DNA of 64,000 nucleotides from Cyprinodon diabolis (Eukaryota > Chordata > Actinopteri > Cyprinodontiformes > Cyprinodontidae): positions 30,385,666 to 30,449,665 of the forward strand of contig CM060083.1 of NCBI GenBank assembly GCA_030533445.1. Direction: 5' to 3'. The position numbers and the translations under genes were made by a program. Shown here piece after piece: positions 36,011 through 48,349 of this stretch. How positions within the stretch are numbered: the first letter of the stretch is position 1; every line of letters starts with the position of its first letter. The notes beneath the pieces are model-generated. The model ran no database searches, was not told the DNA's origin, and saw nothing but the letters and a program-made list of their open reading frames with translations.

Positions 36011-36366
36011 GAAGGCAAGGCAAGTTTATTTGTCTAGCACAATTCAGTACAAGGACCATTCAAAGTGCTCTACGTTAATTAAACCAACAAATTAGTTTTT
36101 AACTTTGACTTAAAACGTTTACATCCTATTTTCACTTTTACAGTTTATTCCTGCTAAGTGGAGCACAGGAACTAAATGCTGCTTCTCCATGTTTGGTTCT
36201 AGTTATGGGTGTACAGAGTAGGCTTGAATTAGAAGACCTGAGTGGGAGGTAGATACACTGACAACAACTCTGTTATGTATTGAGGTGCTGATCCATTCAG
36301 TGATTTATAGACAAACAGAAGGACTTTAAAGTCTATTCTCTGAGCTACAGGGAGCCAGTCGTCCAG
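36011..36366 (-). mobile_element. 5'-truncated LINE, 3' end and ORF2 tail
   Basis: On the minus strand the insert ends ...GTGCTAGACAAATAAACTTGC, followed by CTTGC/CTTCC 5-mer units (36011-36024). This is the tail style of fish L2-like LINEs. Upstream lies the degenerate end of the reverse-transcriptase ORF (see the pseudogene at 36138-36366). The 5' part is absent, as is usual for LINE insertions. Sequence to the right (beyond 36,366) belongs to a different repeat. Confidence 0.65.
36138..36366 (-). pseudogene. LINE ORF2 C-terminal remnant
   Basis: Minus-strand translation from 36366 gives LDDWLPVAQRIDFKVLLFVY, then KSLNGSAPQYITELL, up to a stop at 36229. A frameshift follows, after which 36215-36138 reads CTPITRTKHGEAAFSSCAPL...NKL and a stop. 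These match the well-known conserved region after the reverse-transcriptase domain of L2/CR1/Rex-like LINEs: a W-LPV-RI-FK core, a YK-L-G-AP-Y-LL core, then a PRTR-GE-AFS-AP core. Only about 75 codons remain; no endonuclease or polymerase catalytic motif is present. Non-functional. Confidence 0.65.
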
Positions 36367-36880
36367 TGCAGTCCAGTGCTGTACCAGAAAGTCCGACCAA
36401 GTTTTCCAGATCCAATAAGATCAAGTGATCAACAGCATCAAACGCTGCTCTGAAGTCCAATAATACCAGCACTGTGGTTCTTCCACATTCTGAATTTATT
36501 CAGATATCATTGAACACCTTAATCAGGTTAGTCTCTGTACTGCGGTTGGAACAGACACCTGACTGGAGGTCAGCTTTTTATTATTAAGAAGTCATTTAAA
36601 TGTTGAAACTTTTTTAATGATTTTACTGATGGAGAGGTTTGAGATGGGAATGTAGATCTGAAGGACTACTCTCTTTTTAACAGTGGTTTGATAATTGCTG
36701 TTTTTAAGGCCTGTGGGAACACACCCAACATAAGGGATGTGTTTATGATTTGGAAGGAACTCTGTAGTTATTAAGGGTTCAACAGATGTTTGCAAGTAAT
36801 GTTTAAAACACATCCAGAACAATAATATGTTGTTTAAAAGAAGCATTTCTTTTAGCATGAGTGAATGGAAAAGAAAAAAA
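36367..36880. repeat. Probable interspersed repeat fragment
   Basis: The stretch with GATCAAGTGATCAACAGCATCAAA, CTGCTCTGAAGTCC and GTTGGAACAGACACCTGACTGG (split across 36,420-36,570) is a pattern I associate with a recurrent fish repeat. No ends, TIRs or tail are visible, so class and orientation stay open. Confidence 0.35.
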
Positions 36881-37678
36881 ATATCACCAGTTAGATGTCT
36901 CTCTTAAGAAAACAGCCAGTCGGAAGTTGTGTCAACAGCTTGCTCTTTTTTGTCAAAATCTGGCCTTTCATTCCTAACTCAGAGCAGACATGCTTTAGGT
37001 GGAAGCAAAATGAGAAATACTATTAAGCTGGTCTGATCATTAACTGCTGCCAATCTCTGCCTTACACACACATCCATGTTTGCACACAAACAGGCATAGA
37101 CTTTGCTATCAGGATTCACTTCAACAACCAGTAATGAAAGTGTCTCATTCGCAATTCTAATCAAAAGCTCATCAATCACAGCTTGCATCTAAAAGGAGCT
37201 CAAGCACTCACTGGTTCTTGGTTAGAAAGGTGGAAGGATGGAGCAAATCGGAGCTAAATTTAATCAAGGGCTCCTGGAATACATCAGAATTGAACACAGT
37301 TTACTAAACTTTATCATTGGGAGAAAAATGCAGAGGTGATAACAGATCTAGCAGACTAGTGACTGCAGAGAACCTAAAGGAAATGAGCATATGACTCACA
37401 TTTCCACTTTTATAATGAGCTCACTGTTCAAGTTCAATTTTAGAAAGAAAAAAAGCATCACACTGTGTTTTTTCTGTTGAAATGAATGTGCAAAGAAAGA
37501 TATTATAAAAGAAGGAAAAAAAGAAAAACATCTAAAAGTCTCACTGTTTTTTGCATTGATTAAAAACTAATAAACACATTTTTCATTTGCGGATAGGTGG
37601 AAAAATTTGGAAAGTTTAAGCACCTGCTGTGCACCCAGACTCTGGAAGAATGCTGAATATCTCAGGCTGTCATATCTA
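36881..37678. other. Non-coding stretch, nothing recognised
   Basis: AT-rich, with no supported gene, RNA or repeat. Confidence 0.5.
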
Positions 37679-37965
37679 GACTTAGACACACTTTATTGTC
37701 ATGTTGTATATAAGAGTATATACAAAACAAAATTTTGTTGAATACAGCTTAGATCAGTTAAATGAACATTACCATTTATAAAGTGCAGCATTGATCAGAA
37801 TGTAAACAGTGCAGGAAAAAAGGAAACCAATGTAAAGGTAATGGTGCAAAAGGCATTCATATGGAAAGGTTCAGTGCCGTGCAAAATAAATATGGTGCAA
37901 AATGTTGTGTTCAATCGAAATGGATTATAAAAAATCAGCCATTTTGGTAAACCAAATACAAAGTG
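37679..37965 (-). repeat. Retroelement 3' fragment
   Basis: The plus strand starts TAGACTTAGACACACTTTATTGTC, then has AAAATTTTGTTG and repeated GTGCA/GGTGCAAAA words. Read on the minus strand this resembles the 3' end of a fish LINE or SINE family ending in ...GACAATAAAG and TCTAAGTC units. No reading frame remains. Confidence 0.45.
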
Positions 37966-38176
37966 TGATGCAGAGTCCATCTATTTTTCCCCTGTTGAAA
38001 TGTGTTTATATTTCCAAACGTACCCCTTGATATATCTCAGTAGTTTTATTATAGCTAGAAAATATATAAGCTGAGAATACTAGTATAAGAAACAAAACGT
38101 TCACTTTCCCACTCACGTTTAAGAGGATACTCAACCTAGTGTTGAAACCTTAGAAACTTAAAAAACAAAACACATA

Positions 38177-39395
38177 CAATCACCGGCCACTTTATTAGGT
38201 ACACCTGTCCAACTGCTCGTTAACACTTAATTTCTAAGCAGCCAATCACATGGCAGCAACTCAGTGCATTTAGGCATGTAGACATGGTCAAGGCAATCTC
38301 CTGCAGTTCAAACCTAGCATCAGTATGGGGAAGAAAGGTGATTTGAGTGACTTTGAACGTGGCATGATTGTTGCTGCCAGAAGGGCTGGTCTGAGTATTT
38401 CAGAAACTGCTGATCTACTGGGATTTTCACGCACAACCATCTCTAGGGTTTACAGAGAATGGTCCGAAAAAGAAAAAACATCCAGTGAGCGGCAGTTCTG
38501 TGGGCGGAAATGCCTTGTTGATGCCAGAGGTCAGAGGAGAATGGCCAGACTGGTTCGAGCTGATAGAAGGGCAACAGTGACTCAAATAACCACCAGTTAC
38601 AACCAAGGTGGGCAGAAGAGAATCTCTGAACGCACAGTACGTCGAACTTTGAGGCAGATGGGCTACAGCACCAGAAGACCACACCGGGTGCCACTCCTTT
38701 CAGCTAAGAACAGGAAACTGGCTACAATTTGCACAAGCTCATCGAAATTGGACAATAGAAGATTGGAAAAACGTTGCCTGGTCTGATGAGTCTCGATTTC
38801 TGCTGCGACATTCGGATAGTAGGGTCAGAATTTGGCGTCTACAACATGAAAGCATGGATCCACCCTGCCTTGTATCAACGGTTCAGGCTGGTGGTGGTTG
38901 TGTCATGGTGTGGGGAATATTTTCTTGGCACTCTTTGGGCCCCTTGGTACCAATTGAGCATCGTTGCAACGCCACAGCCTACCTGAGTATTGTTGCAGAC
39001 CATGTCCATCCCTTTATGACCACAATGTACCCAACTTCTGATGGCTACTTTCAGCAGGATAATGCGCCATGTCATAAAGCTGGAATCCTCTCAGACTGGT
39101 TTCTTGAACATGACAATGAGTTCACTGTACTCAAATGGCCTCCACAGTCACCAGATCTCAATCCAATAGAGCATCTTTGGGATGTGGTGGAACGGGAGAT
39201 TCGCATCATGGATGTGCAGCCGACAAATCTGCGGCAACTGTGTGATGCCATCATGTCAATATGGACCAAACTCCCTGAGGAATGCTTCCAGCACCTTGTT
39301 GAATCTATGCCACGAAGAATTGAGGCAGTTCTGAAGGCAAAAGGGGGTTCAACTCGTTACTAGCATGGGGTACCTAATAAAGTGGCCGGTGAGTG
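38177..39395 (+). mobile_element. Short-ITR Tc1-like element, 1,219 bp
   Basis: Flanked by TA at 38175-38176 and 39396-39397. The ends are 26-bp inverted repeats with one mismatch (CAATCACCGGCCACTTTATT at the left; CACTCACCGG at the complement of the right). The layout is compact: the transposase stop codon (39361-39363) is only 32 bp from the right tip. Ends and sequence resemble the zebrafish Tzf-type fish elements as I remember them. The transposase gene is interrupted by a single frameshift, so this copy is non-autonomous but structurally complete. Confidence 0.9.
38325..39363 (+). pseudogene. Tc1-like transposase, one frameshift, DD36E
   Basis: Starts MGKKGDLSDFERGM with a paired-type helix-turn-helix (about residues 8-47) and a second DNA-binding region (about 95-120). 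The first frame runs 38325-38786 but leaves the family sequence at about residue 132, near 38,720. From 38,722 the +1-shifted frame is open to 39363 without stops. So one small indel (a net +1 or -2) is the only break in what would be about 345 residues. All three catalytic residues are present in the second frame: Asp (GAT 38785-38787, WSDESRF), Asp (39058-39060, FQQD) and Glu (39169-39171, NPIEHLW). The last two are 36 residues apart, not 34, which fits the DD36E group of Tc1/mariner. It ends GGSTRY. No intact product is expected; a sequencing error is the alternative explanation. Confidence 0.85.
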
Positions 39396-39397
39396 TA

Positions 39398-40379
39398 CAT
39401 TATATCGGTTAACACATGGTACCCAAGAGCTGCAGAACTAGGCTTACTTTAAAATAATACAAAGAATAAAGGTTTTTGTGAGTCCCAACAAAGCTGCAAC
39501 CTCCAAAGTCTTACCTTGCTTTTAAGGCATGTTTCATCTAAAAAATGTTGGTCAGTAAATCTTACCATTAGATCTAGAAGCTTTTTCCCCCAATAAAAGG
39601 TACTACACTATGCATATGCAACCAACAAATGGAAAGGTAGAGGAGGGAGCAGCAGCTGGTGCTACCCCCGGTGAGGGATAAGGTCAGTGGCAGAAATACC
39701 AACACTGAGTCTCCAGGGACAACCAGAGAAACATTCAAATCCCTAAATCTCACATAAACACGTCTCTGGTGTTTTTTTTTCTTTTTTATCCGCTTTAAAT
39801 CTCATTGCTTTCCGTGGGCCTGCACCCAGGGTTATTATTCACTGCTCATTATCACTGCTCTGATTAATAAGAGCAATTTAGGGTCCCCTGGTATTAGATA
39901 AGAAAAGAGACGTGTGCCTCTCTTATAAACACACGCTTAGTGTACTACTAATAGAAGAAAAAATAGAGGAAAAGCAGCAGGTGCCTGATTTTCTCTGAAA
40001 GTCTCTGCAGCTTTAAGAGGCCAGGACTTTATCCTGCTTGATAAATTCCCTATGATAAAATACAGTATATACGCATTCATATAAGCCTTGTTCCAAACTA
40101 CCCTGTGTAAATCTATCAACAACTTTATTAACTCCTGAAGATGACCTTTAATTTATGCTTCACAGTAAAAAAAAAAAAATCCTTAAATCAGGCATATTTA
40201 TTTTTTATGTGCGCATACTGTTGAATAAAGACAAAAAAACAATATTCTGAAGGACACCCGGCCAGCTTCTCCTAGTTGACAGCAGAGTTAACCTAACTCA
40301 GTTTTTGGGATACGTCTCTAATCTATAATGGAGAATAAGAATTTGTATTTCTTGATTCTCTTTAGTTTAATTTATACAA
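39398..40379. other. Non-coding stretch, nothing recognised
   Basis: No gene or clear repeat; T and A runs at 39,771 and 40,167. Confidence 0.5.
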
Positions 40380-40985
40380 CTTCTCTAATTCTGACCCGCT
40401 TCTTCTGTATCTGCTAAGGATGGTGTTGTCACACCATGCTGCTCCCACCTCCGAGTTTCACTGTGGGATCTGAGTGATGTCCAATATTTTCAGACCAATG
40501 AGGAATTTTTACTCCCTCATTGATTTTCGCCAAATTTGTTAGAGTGTAAACCGCACATAATTTTATGTTCTGTGTGAGCAATTCTCCCACATTAGTGACG
40601 ATCTCTGCAGCTTCTCCAAAGTTATAAAAGGCTCTTCTTCCTAATTATCTGACAATCTGGTCTTCCAGGTTAGCTAGACGGTCATGTCTTCACTTGATTT
40701 TAATTTATTTTCTCTAACAAAGCTGTGAGGCCTTCAAGAAGATTGAGCACATAGGACTTTATTTATTAAATAGGTCACTTTCTGAGGAAACTGGTAACGC
40801 TACCTGCATTTACTTCACTGTATAAGAAGTATAAGAAATGTGAAAACAAATGATTGTCATAGTTTGTAGACAGTTATTTGTAAAATATCTTGTAAATTGT
40901 TTTTGTAAACCTTAAATAAACCACGGATCTAAATGATGGAAGAAAATTAAAATGTAGATCTGATGTGTTATTATGCCACACACAT
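40380..40985 (-). pseudogene. Decayed Tc1-like element (relic D)
   Basis: Minus-strand relic of the old Tc1-like family. The plus-strand words CACACCATGCTGCTCCCACC, CAATTCTCCCACATTAGTGACG, CTCTGCAGCTTCTCCAAAG and GACGGTCATGTC occur in the order expected for the reverse of the catalytic-core start, linker and N-terminal DNA-binding region. Then come AGGTCACTTTCTGAGG and an ITR-like AT-rich end (TTTGTAAAATATCTTG). The frame is destroyed by stops and indels. It overlaps in content with the relic at 16.9 kb and is therefore a separate insertion. Confidence 0.55.
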
Positions 40986-42529
40986 TTTTTTGCTTTAAAA
41001 AGTCTGAAGATACCAGCCCTGACAATGAATTATCTAAAATCCTATCACAAGCATTTTATTTTTATGGATTAGATAAGGTACATCACCAAGATGCTGAGAT
41101 AAAGATCAAATGTGATCACACAGAACACATAACATTCAAGCATAACACCCCCACATGGTCCAAACAGACCTTTGTGTCTCAAAGAGATTGAAGCAATTTG
41201 GCTTCTCCACAGCCTTGTTCTCGTACCTTGATGTAGCGACAAAGCTGCAATGCTCACGCTGCCCTTGTTTAAGGGAGCATTTGATTTCTCCTATATGCGT
41301 TTGTGAGGTGTAAAAAGAAAACTTGCTGTGAAGTCACCTTCAAAGAAACGCCCCTGTGCCAAGGAATTACAAAGCTAAAATAGTTTCTCAGGGAGGAGGC
41401 AGCAATTCTATTATTCTTTAAAACGCAGCGCAATGGCTTTTATGAGAGTGTGGAAAAGCCATTTGAGAAGCAGGTCAGCAGAGTGAGCAGCTTGGCCCTG
41501 AGCACATTGTGTCTTATCCCTCTCCATTTCCACCACCTTGTTCCTGAATAATGGGCAGACCTCGTCACTGCCCCCAGAGGCTAATGGCTTCTCATGGAGG
41601 AGAAATCAACACAGAGATACCTCCGTGGGTAATCCGCCTCTTTAACCAGCGACACGCCACGCGTCTAGGCCTGCGGTGCACAAAATAGCATCGAAGAAAG
41701 AAGCGATTCCACCCCTGTGGGATAGTGCTTTAATATCCACTATAAAGGCGATGGAGGAAAATATATAATCTCAATGGAAATCTGTCAGAAATAATGGTGG
41801 CTGAATGCATCCTCTTGAGCTGAGATTTTTGATTGACAGCAAACTGGAAAGTGAAGTGACAACTGCATGGTTTGCCAAATAAAATAGTTTTTCAGTAAAC
41901 GAGAAAAAAACAAACAGAAGTTCAATGAGCATTATAAAGATCCTTCTTATCGCTGTGACCACTGCACTTTAAAAGTTTTACTAATGAAAAAAAGAAAATA
42001 TTACTGATGCACTTAAAAATTTAGACTCCCATGGGGTACGGATAAATCTTTAGTAACATGCAGTCATTACTGTTTATAAATATGTAAGAAATAAAAATAG
42101 ATATAACTAAAAATAACCAAGCTTCATGCCCAACCAAGATTTCATTTAATAAAAAGCTAAAAAAAAAAAAAAATGTGTGTTAACTTGGTGCTAAAACATG
42201 ATTTACCAACTGTTCATTCAGCTTGAACATGTTTTAGTCTGTTATGTGTGTGAAATAAATCAAAATTTTCAGGATTTTTGTGAGTTTTGTACCATTTTTT
42301 ATTCAAGTAAAGTCTTGAAGAGCCATTGTCTTGTATCTTTTACAGTAGACCCAGTTATAAAACAATTGAACTTTTTGGTCAAATGATTTCCTTTCCATGT
42401 TACCTATGGCAGACATTTGGTAATGCACTACTCATTTCCTTAAAGTATTTTTAGAGCAACAACACCCAAAAAATGCAGTGGACTAAGTCCTACAGGCTTG
42501 GTTTAAACCAAGAAACTATGTTCCGAGTC
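40986..42529. other. Gene-free stretch; 41.36-41.72 kb possibly regulatory
   Basis: No exon or repeat identified. 41,360-41,720 is distinctly less AT-rich and repeat-free, with clean sequence such as CCTGAATAATGGGCAGACC. It is a candidate conserved non-coding element (impression only). Confidence 0.3.
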
Positions 42530-43100
42530 ACTAGCTGTGTTTCCATCCAAATGTGATGCTAATTTTGAGCAATTTTTAAAAATTTGCAAAAAAGAAAAGA
42601 GGAACCAGAAGTGCTTTCATTCATTGAAGCTAATTAACACAGCAATCAGCAATACAAAGTGTAATCTCATCATAGGTTGACGTCACACTTCGTGTAGCAA
42701 ACAGGAAGAGAAGTTAGCAAGCCAGGGATCAGTGATGGACCAAGGTTTTGATAAATGTGTTGTAATCTGACAAGTTTTACTTACTGTATCATGTTAGCTA
42801 GTATTAGGGATGGCTTAATGCATCTAAAGACATGGAGAGAAGTGTCATTATAATGCTGCACTCAGAATGCAAGCATTGCGGAAACAGATGATCTTTCATG
42901 TGATGTAAATATTCCCTACATCAAAATTTCTTCCAAAAATGTGTTTTTATTATGTTGAAAAATTAAAAATGCATCTGCAGTGAGCATAAAAACTTTTGTT
43001 TGGTATTTTTTTTTTAATGAAAGTTAGTAAGCTTGTTCAAATTTTGCTGTTTCCATGAAGCTTTTCAAATATGCGCAAAACGTTGATGAAAACAAGTCTT
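42530..43100. repeat. Possible degenerate MITE
   Basis: CTAGCTGTGTTTCCATCCAAATG at about 42,533 and TTGCTGTTTCCATGAAGC near 43,046 resemble the 'GTGTTTCCAT' ends of a fish MITE family I know. Here they are in direct rather than inverted orientation, so the copy is rearranged or the assignment is wrong. Confidence 0.3.
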
Positions 43101-43319
43101 GCTCGATGGTGAAATACAAAGGGAACTCCATTCTTGACACTAATAGCTGAACAAATAATTATTGCTGTGTTAAATAATTTATATATTCAAGGCCTGTCAC
43201 TTTAGGGCACAGTAGTGTCTGAGAAGGTTTGTTGTCCAGGTCTTTGCATTGTCAGATGGACTGAGTAGAGCTCCTTCATAAGACCTCTGTAGAAAATTGA
43301 ATGCACTTAATGTTATTGT

Positions 43320-43511
43320 AGGGTATGAGAGTAAAGAGGGCTACATTTACTTAAATGCTGCACTTCATATTTCTACTTAGAAAACTATCATCCATACTGT
43401 GTTTTGTGTCGATCTAACACATGAAATCCCTTTAAAATAAATGAAGTTGGTTGTTGTTATTATGACAAAGTGTGTGAAGGGGACATGAATAAATTTCAAG
43501 GCGCTGTATAA
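43320..43511 (-). repeat. Tc1-like ITR remnant (relic E)
   Basis: AGAGTAAAGAGGGCTACATT, GTGTTTTGTGTCGATCTAACAC, CATGAAATCCC and TTTCAAGGCGCTGTA, followed by TA, follow the layout of the long terminal repeat of the same old Tc1-like family as the relics at 8.1, 16.9, 25.9 and 40.4 kb. Little or no transposase sequence remains next to it. The outer tip is at about 43,511. Confidence 0.5.
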
Positions 43512-46500
43512 CAAGACAGCATCAAGGCTGAGTAACTAAAACGTCACTTCAGGTTTTTAAATTAACATTTAAACTCCAATAATTTAGTCATGGCAAGCCC
43601 AACCACCAGAGGTAACATGTTTAATTTCAGGGATTAATGAAAGGTCGACACAACCTCATTAAGCGATGATAAATATCAAATGCAATCAGTGAGGGAGAAA
43701 AACACAAACCTCAAGTGTTCTCTGACTAAACACACTGTCTGTGCTGCAAAACTTCCACATTAATCCATTCAAGCTAACAGAGCCTTCACAGAGTCGGTCT
43801 TTCTTCAATCTTACAGGCCGCCGGGATCCTCTAAAAGAAAGCCTGTGTGCAAATGAGCGATACAAGTCAACATTATTAACTAGCAAAAACAGAAACAAGT
43901 GGCTGTAGAATAGAAATTGCCTAACTGCAGAGATGAAAGGAAAAATCTTAGCTTTGTTGGAAGTAAAATACGAAAACACTTCAAATCCATTAATCTATTA
44001 ACACATATTGAAGCAATCTTCCACTAAACAAAAGAACCTGATGTTAGTTTGTCACAGATAAAGCAGTTGTTTCCTGGCAGCAGTAATGATGGGAAAATAA
44101 TGAAACCAAGAGAAAGGTCAGTTAAAAATCTCTTTCTTTCACATGTTTAGTAGAATATGAGCAACTACTTTAAGCAAGGGCATTTTTCTGTGTAGAGCTT
44201 GGCTCTTTATGAGTATGTCTGTGTCTACTTTAAAGAATGAAGCTTCAAAGACCGGGTAAATAGATTTATTTGTGCTTTAATCTGTTTCCCCTGCCCCTTC
44301 TGATGCATTTTCCTTTGAACTTCTAATTTCTTCCCTGCAGGAGGTAATTGTATAACAGTACACAAAAAAAGCCCGTGGTAGTGCATACACACACGCAAAA
44401 CAAAGTCCAAATAAAAACCTAAATCTACCAATGGGAAATGGAAAGAAAAATAAAAAATAAAAGGTAAAGTTCAGCTATAAAGTGGCACAACATGGTTAAT
44501 ATTGTCATCAACTAACACATATGCTGATGTGTGGGTGGCCCTCCCCCTGGGGGAAAATAATCCTGTGGCTAAGGTCAATTTCACACTCATGCCTGCCCTA
44601 ATGTCTGCTAACACATAGGAACATATACACATGCCTGAGTGTGCACAGGAAAAAAACCGACACCCCCTCTGCACAGTCTGACTTAAGGCGAAACAGGTGG
44701 GTTTAATGCCAGAATCTCATCTTTCACAAAGACCGCACAAGGAGTTAGGCGGGGATATTGGTTTTATATCTTTCTATTGATAACACACTAAAACTAATGG
44801 CAAATTAAAAGCAGTTTTCCAGACAAAAGATTTGACCAGCAGTAATAGTTATTTCTATCAGCGGGCGAGCTGAACGAGGTAATGTTATCACAGCTGAATA
44901 TGTCTCAAGTTGAGGGTCACTAGGGGTTTTCCAGCATGGAAATATTTCCCTGCTTTTGCTTCTGGGCATGTCCATCACACACTTGGATGATGATTCAAAT
45001 AAATTCTTCTGAAACACCTTTAATAACAATTAAATGAGCATTTCCCCATAATTGAATACAGACGCAGAAAAAAGTTTATGTAACGCATTTCATTTTCCCA
45101 GCTGCCACTATGTGTAAAAGTATGAAAACATCCTGATAGAGCTGATAGACTGTTGGATTTTTTCATTTGGACCTCTGATAAAGATGTGCTAAAAATCCTT
45201 AAAGTGAATACTGAAGCATCATCTTGTTTAATGTCTGTAAAAAACTTTTCCATGCTGGTAAGTTTATACCTTCATACTAAGGTCATCATATGTGTATATG
45301 CAGTGCAATAGTGTTTAAAAAAAAAACAAGATGCGAAAGTTCATTTTGAGTCTCATATGTCCAAAGTGCATAGTTCAACTTAAAGTCCTACAAGTTTCAC
45401 AAAGTTAATGTGATGGTAGGATAAATACTGTTTTTTTTTTTTTTCATTTTATTGGCCTCATTTAAAAAACTAAAAAACAAAAAAAAACAATGGTATGGAG
45501 GCTTATTTACACCTGGATGCACTGTTTCATGTATCCAACAGTTAGCTACAGTGGCCCCAAAAATGGAGGCTAATGAATATATATTCAAGCTTTCTCAAGA
45601 ATCTGATCAATCAAAATAATTAAATAAAGCATTCAAATCTTATTTCCCATTTCAGAGAAAAAAACTTACAGGTTAAGTTTTTTTTCTAATGTTCAGCATG
45701 AAATTAAGTTTAGACTATAAAAGGTGGATTTATTTTAGGCTTATTTTCAAATCTTTATTTAGGTTGAAAACCAGTTTTCAACACCAAAGCTATAATTTAC
45801 TGCAGATATCAAACATTAAATTTCAAACATTGTGTCATATTTTGTACGAATTGTGTCCAGTTGATCCATTCCTTCTACAAATTGCATTATGTTATTACTT
45901 ATACAATCAGTCCAAAGAAAAAAACAAAACAAAAATGCAGCAAAGTCTGAGACTCTCGAGGATTCTGGAGTTTTTCACATCAATAGATTTGTTGCAGTGG
46001 CATTGCCGGTAGGACACCATCTAACATCAAAGTGTCTAGTTACAGGGAGACCATCTGCTTCATAACGAACACCACTGAACTGGAATTCTGATGCTTATGA
46101 ATGCAACCTTTATATAGATGCCTGAATCAGGGTACTCAGCTCTCTTATATTTTAAATGATCAGAAACAATGCAAGGTTTTCTAGGAGGCTCTAACAGCAT
46201 ACTATCAAATGATTAGCATTTAAATATTTAGATATTTTTTGTACAGCTGATTACAGACAGAGCTGTTTATTAGAGGAGTTACTGTGGTAAATTATAAAGA
46301 AAGATATTATGAGGATCTTGGTTGTTTTGATGTACATTATGTGGCTTTGTGTGATCAGTTCACCTCTAATAACAGAACACTTTCATTTTTGTTTTCTATA
46401 TTCTAAGTGGGTTTATCAGAATAATTATGAGTAATAAATAGTAAATGTCTTGTCTATCTACAATCATGTTAAATTACGTGCTAACATTTTTTTGAGCAAC

Positions 46501-47854
46501 AATCCTCACTGAGAACTGAATGATCTATTTCTTTGCATGCTGGCATTAGTGCAACATATCCTTAAATGAATATTATCAGGACTTTGTTACATGTGCAGAG
46601 GGAATTACTCCAAAGCTTTACTGGTTTCCGCCAGGTAAATAGAGTTTGTTATGCACTCAATGTTTTATTCTTTTGTAAAGTTTGGACTTTTATCATAAGC
46701 ACTGTAGATGCTTTGTGGATGTATTCTTTTTGAAAAATGTATTATTTTTATGACAGAGATGAAGCTAAAAAAAATATATATATACATTTTAAATGGGACT
46801 TCTATTGACCTAACAATAGCTTGTTGTTGCAATTTAAAGACCCTATTTGTATACTACTCTATTTACAGATTGTTCAAATTGCTACATGTTAAATTCAATT
46901 ATCACTTTCAGTTTTATAATCAGATTATGGTTATAACATCTTCACAACTTTCTCCTGGACCTTTCTGCTGTGATATGAAAGGCTGGATAGATGCTTTTCA
47001 CAGATTGTACTAACCAAAGAACTTAAGGATGTTCAAGGACTTGTTTTGTGCGATTATATGAAAAGAATCTTACTTACAATTATAAAAGTACTGTAATAAT
47101 TCCCAGTTTGAGGTAATTATAACCCCCCTTAATATTAATTATCACATTTCAGCAGCATTTGCATATTTAAAAGGTCTCATTAAACGTAAACTTGTAATTT
47201 CCATAGACATTCCGTACAGAACAAAAGGTTCATAATGCAAAAAGCTATTTTCTAAGCAAGTTTTTCTTTTAGATAAGAGATTGAACAAAGCCAAAGAAAT
47301 GCTCTCAATCAAAGTATCCACACATAAGGTAAGTGCTGTTTTTTTCTTTCTAAAGTAATCAATATAAATACCTCCAGGAACTTCTTTAAGCATGCATGTT
47401 TGACAAAATCCTCAGATCTTTTCATTTGATCTTCTCCTCCCACACACTACAAACACAACCACAGGCTCTTCTCTCACCAGCTGCTGTTTCAGTTTCCAAT
47501 GTGCATTACGGTAAGTAATTTAACCATAGCAGTGCAAGCCTTTCTTATTTAAGCTTATTGACATGCACCGACTGTTTCTAGTGTTCAACTTCCTTCCCTG
47601 ATTAGGCACAATCAGGTTTTGTATAAAAGGGACATCTGGTAACAATAAATAAACATATTACCAAAAGCAAACATACAGGTCGATTGATGTAAAAGTGATA
47701 TTAAGCTATAATAGTGGCAAATAGTAAATAGGCAGTGGCTGTTAATTCTCTCTAAAAGTAAATCACGGGCACATTCACACTGCTGGTTCAGTCTGGGTAT
47801 TGGCAAAATCCCTTCAGTTGAGGGATTGTATTTGAGTCAATGAGTCAATGCAAT
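43512..47854. other. Long gene-free stretch, nothing recognised
   Basis: About 4.3 kb without supported gene, RNA or repeat, apart from short A/T runs (T16 near 45,430). 44,770-45,060 is repeat-free and mildly GC-richer. The small frames (e.g. 45,689-46,012) are AT-driven and lack motifs. Confidence 0.45.
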
Positions 47855-47990
47855 CAACTGGTTTTCCTTAGATAGAAAACTTTGTATCAATTTGATTGTA
47901 TGATCGGGTTGAACTGTAAAGTGCCTTGAGATGACATGTGTTGTGAATTTGGCGCTATATAAATAAACTGAATTGAATTGAATTAGCCTA
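47855..47990 (+). repeat. LINE 3' end with (GAATT)n tail
   Basis: It contains AACTGTAAAGTGCCTTGAGATG and TTTGGCGCTATATAAATAAA, then TGAATTGAATTGAATT. This is the 3' end of a fish L2-like LINE with its 5-bp tail repeat. The coding part is missing (5' truncation). Confidence 0.6.
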
Positions 47991-48349
47991 AATAGTTTTG
48001 CCGAAAGAAGAAGCCATACAGAACCAAATGTTTTTATGTAGTTGCAAAGGATTGTTCAGGGGCAGTATTACTCCAGTATTGCACCTTTCAAGGAAAACAA
48101 AAAAAAAACAAAATGCATATCTCTTTAATTGGTCTGGACCAAAACCAGATCCTCCCATCCTTCCATTCTTCAGTACCATGTTGTTTCACCAACTTGCTAT
48201 GTCCCTGTGCTGTCCATCTCTAACTAAACACCTCATTGTTCTTCGTCTAAACTTAAGCAACCATGATATATAATCCTATTTTGTGCTACACTTAAATCAA
48301 ATACTTACGTCCTGCTTTTGGAATGCCTGGAACCAGCCCACATTCACAC

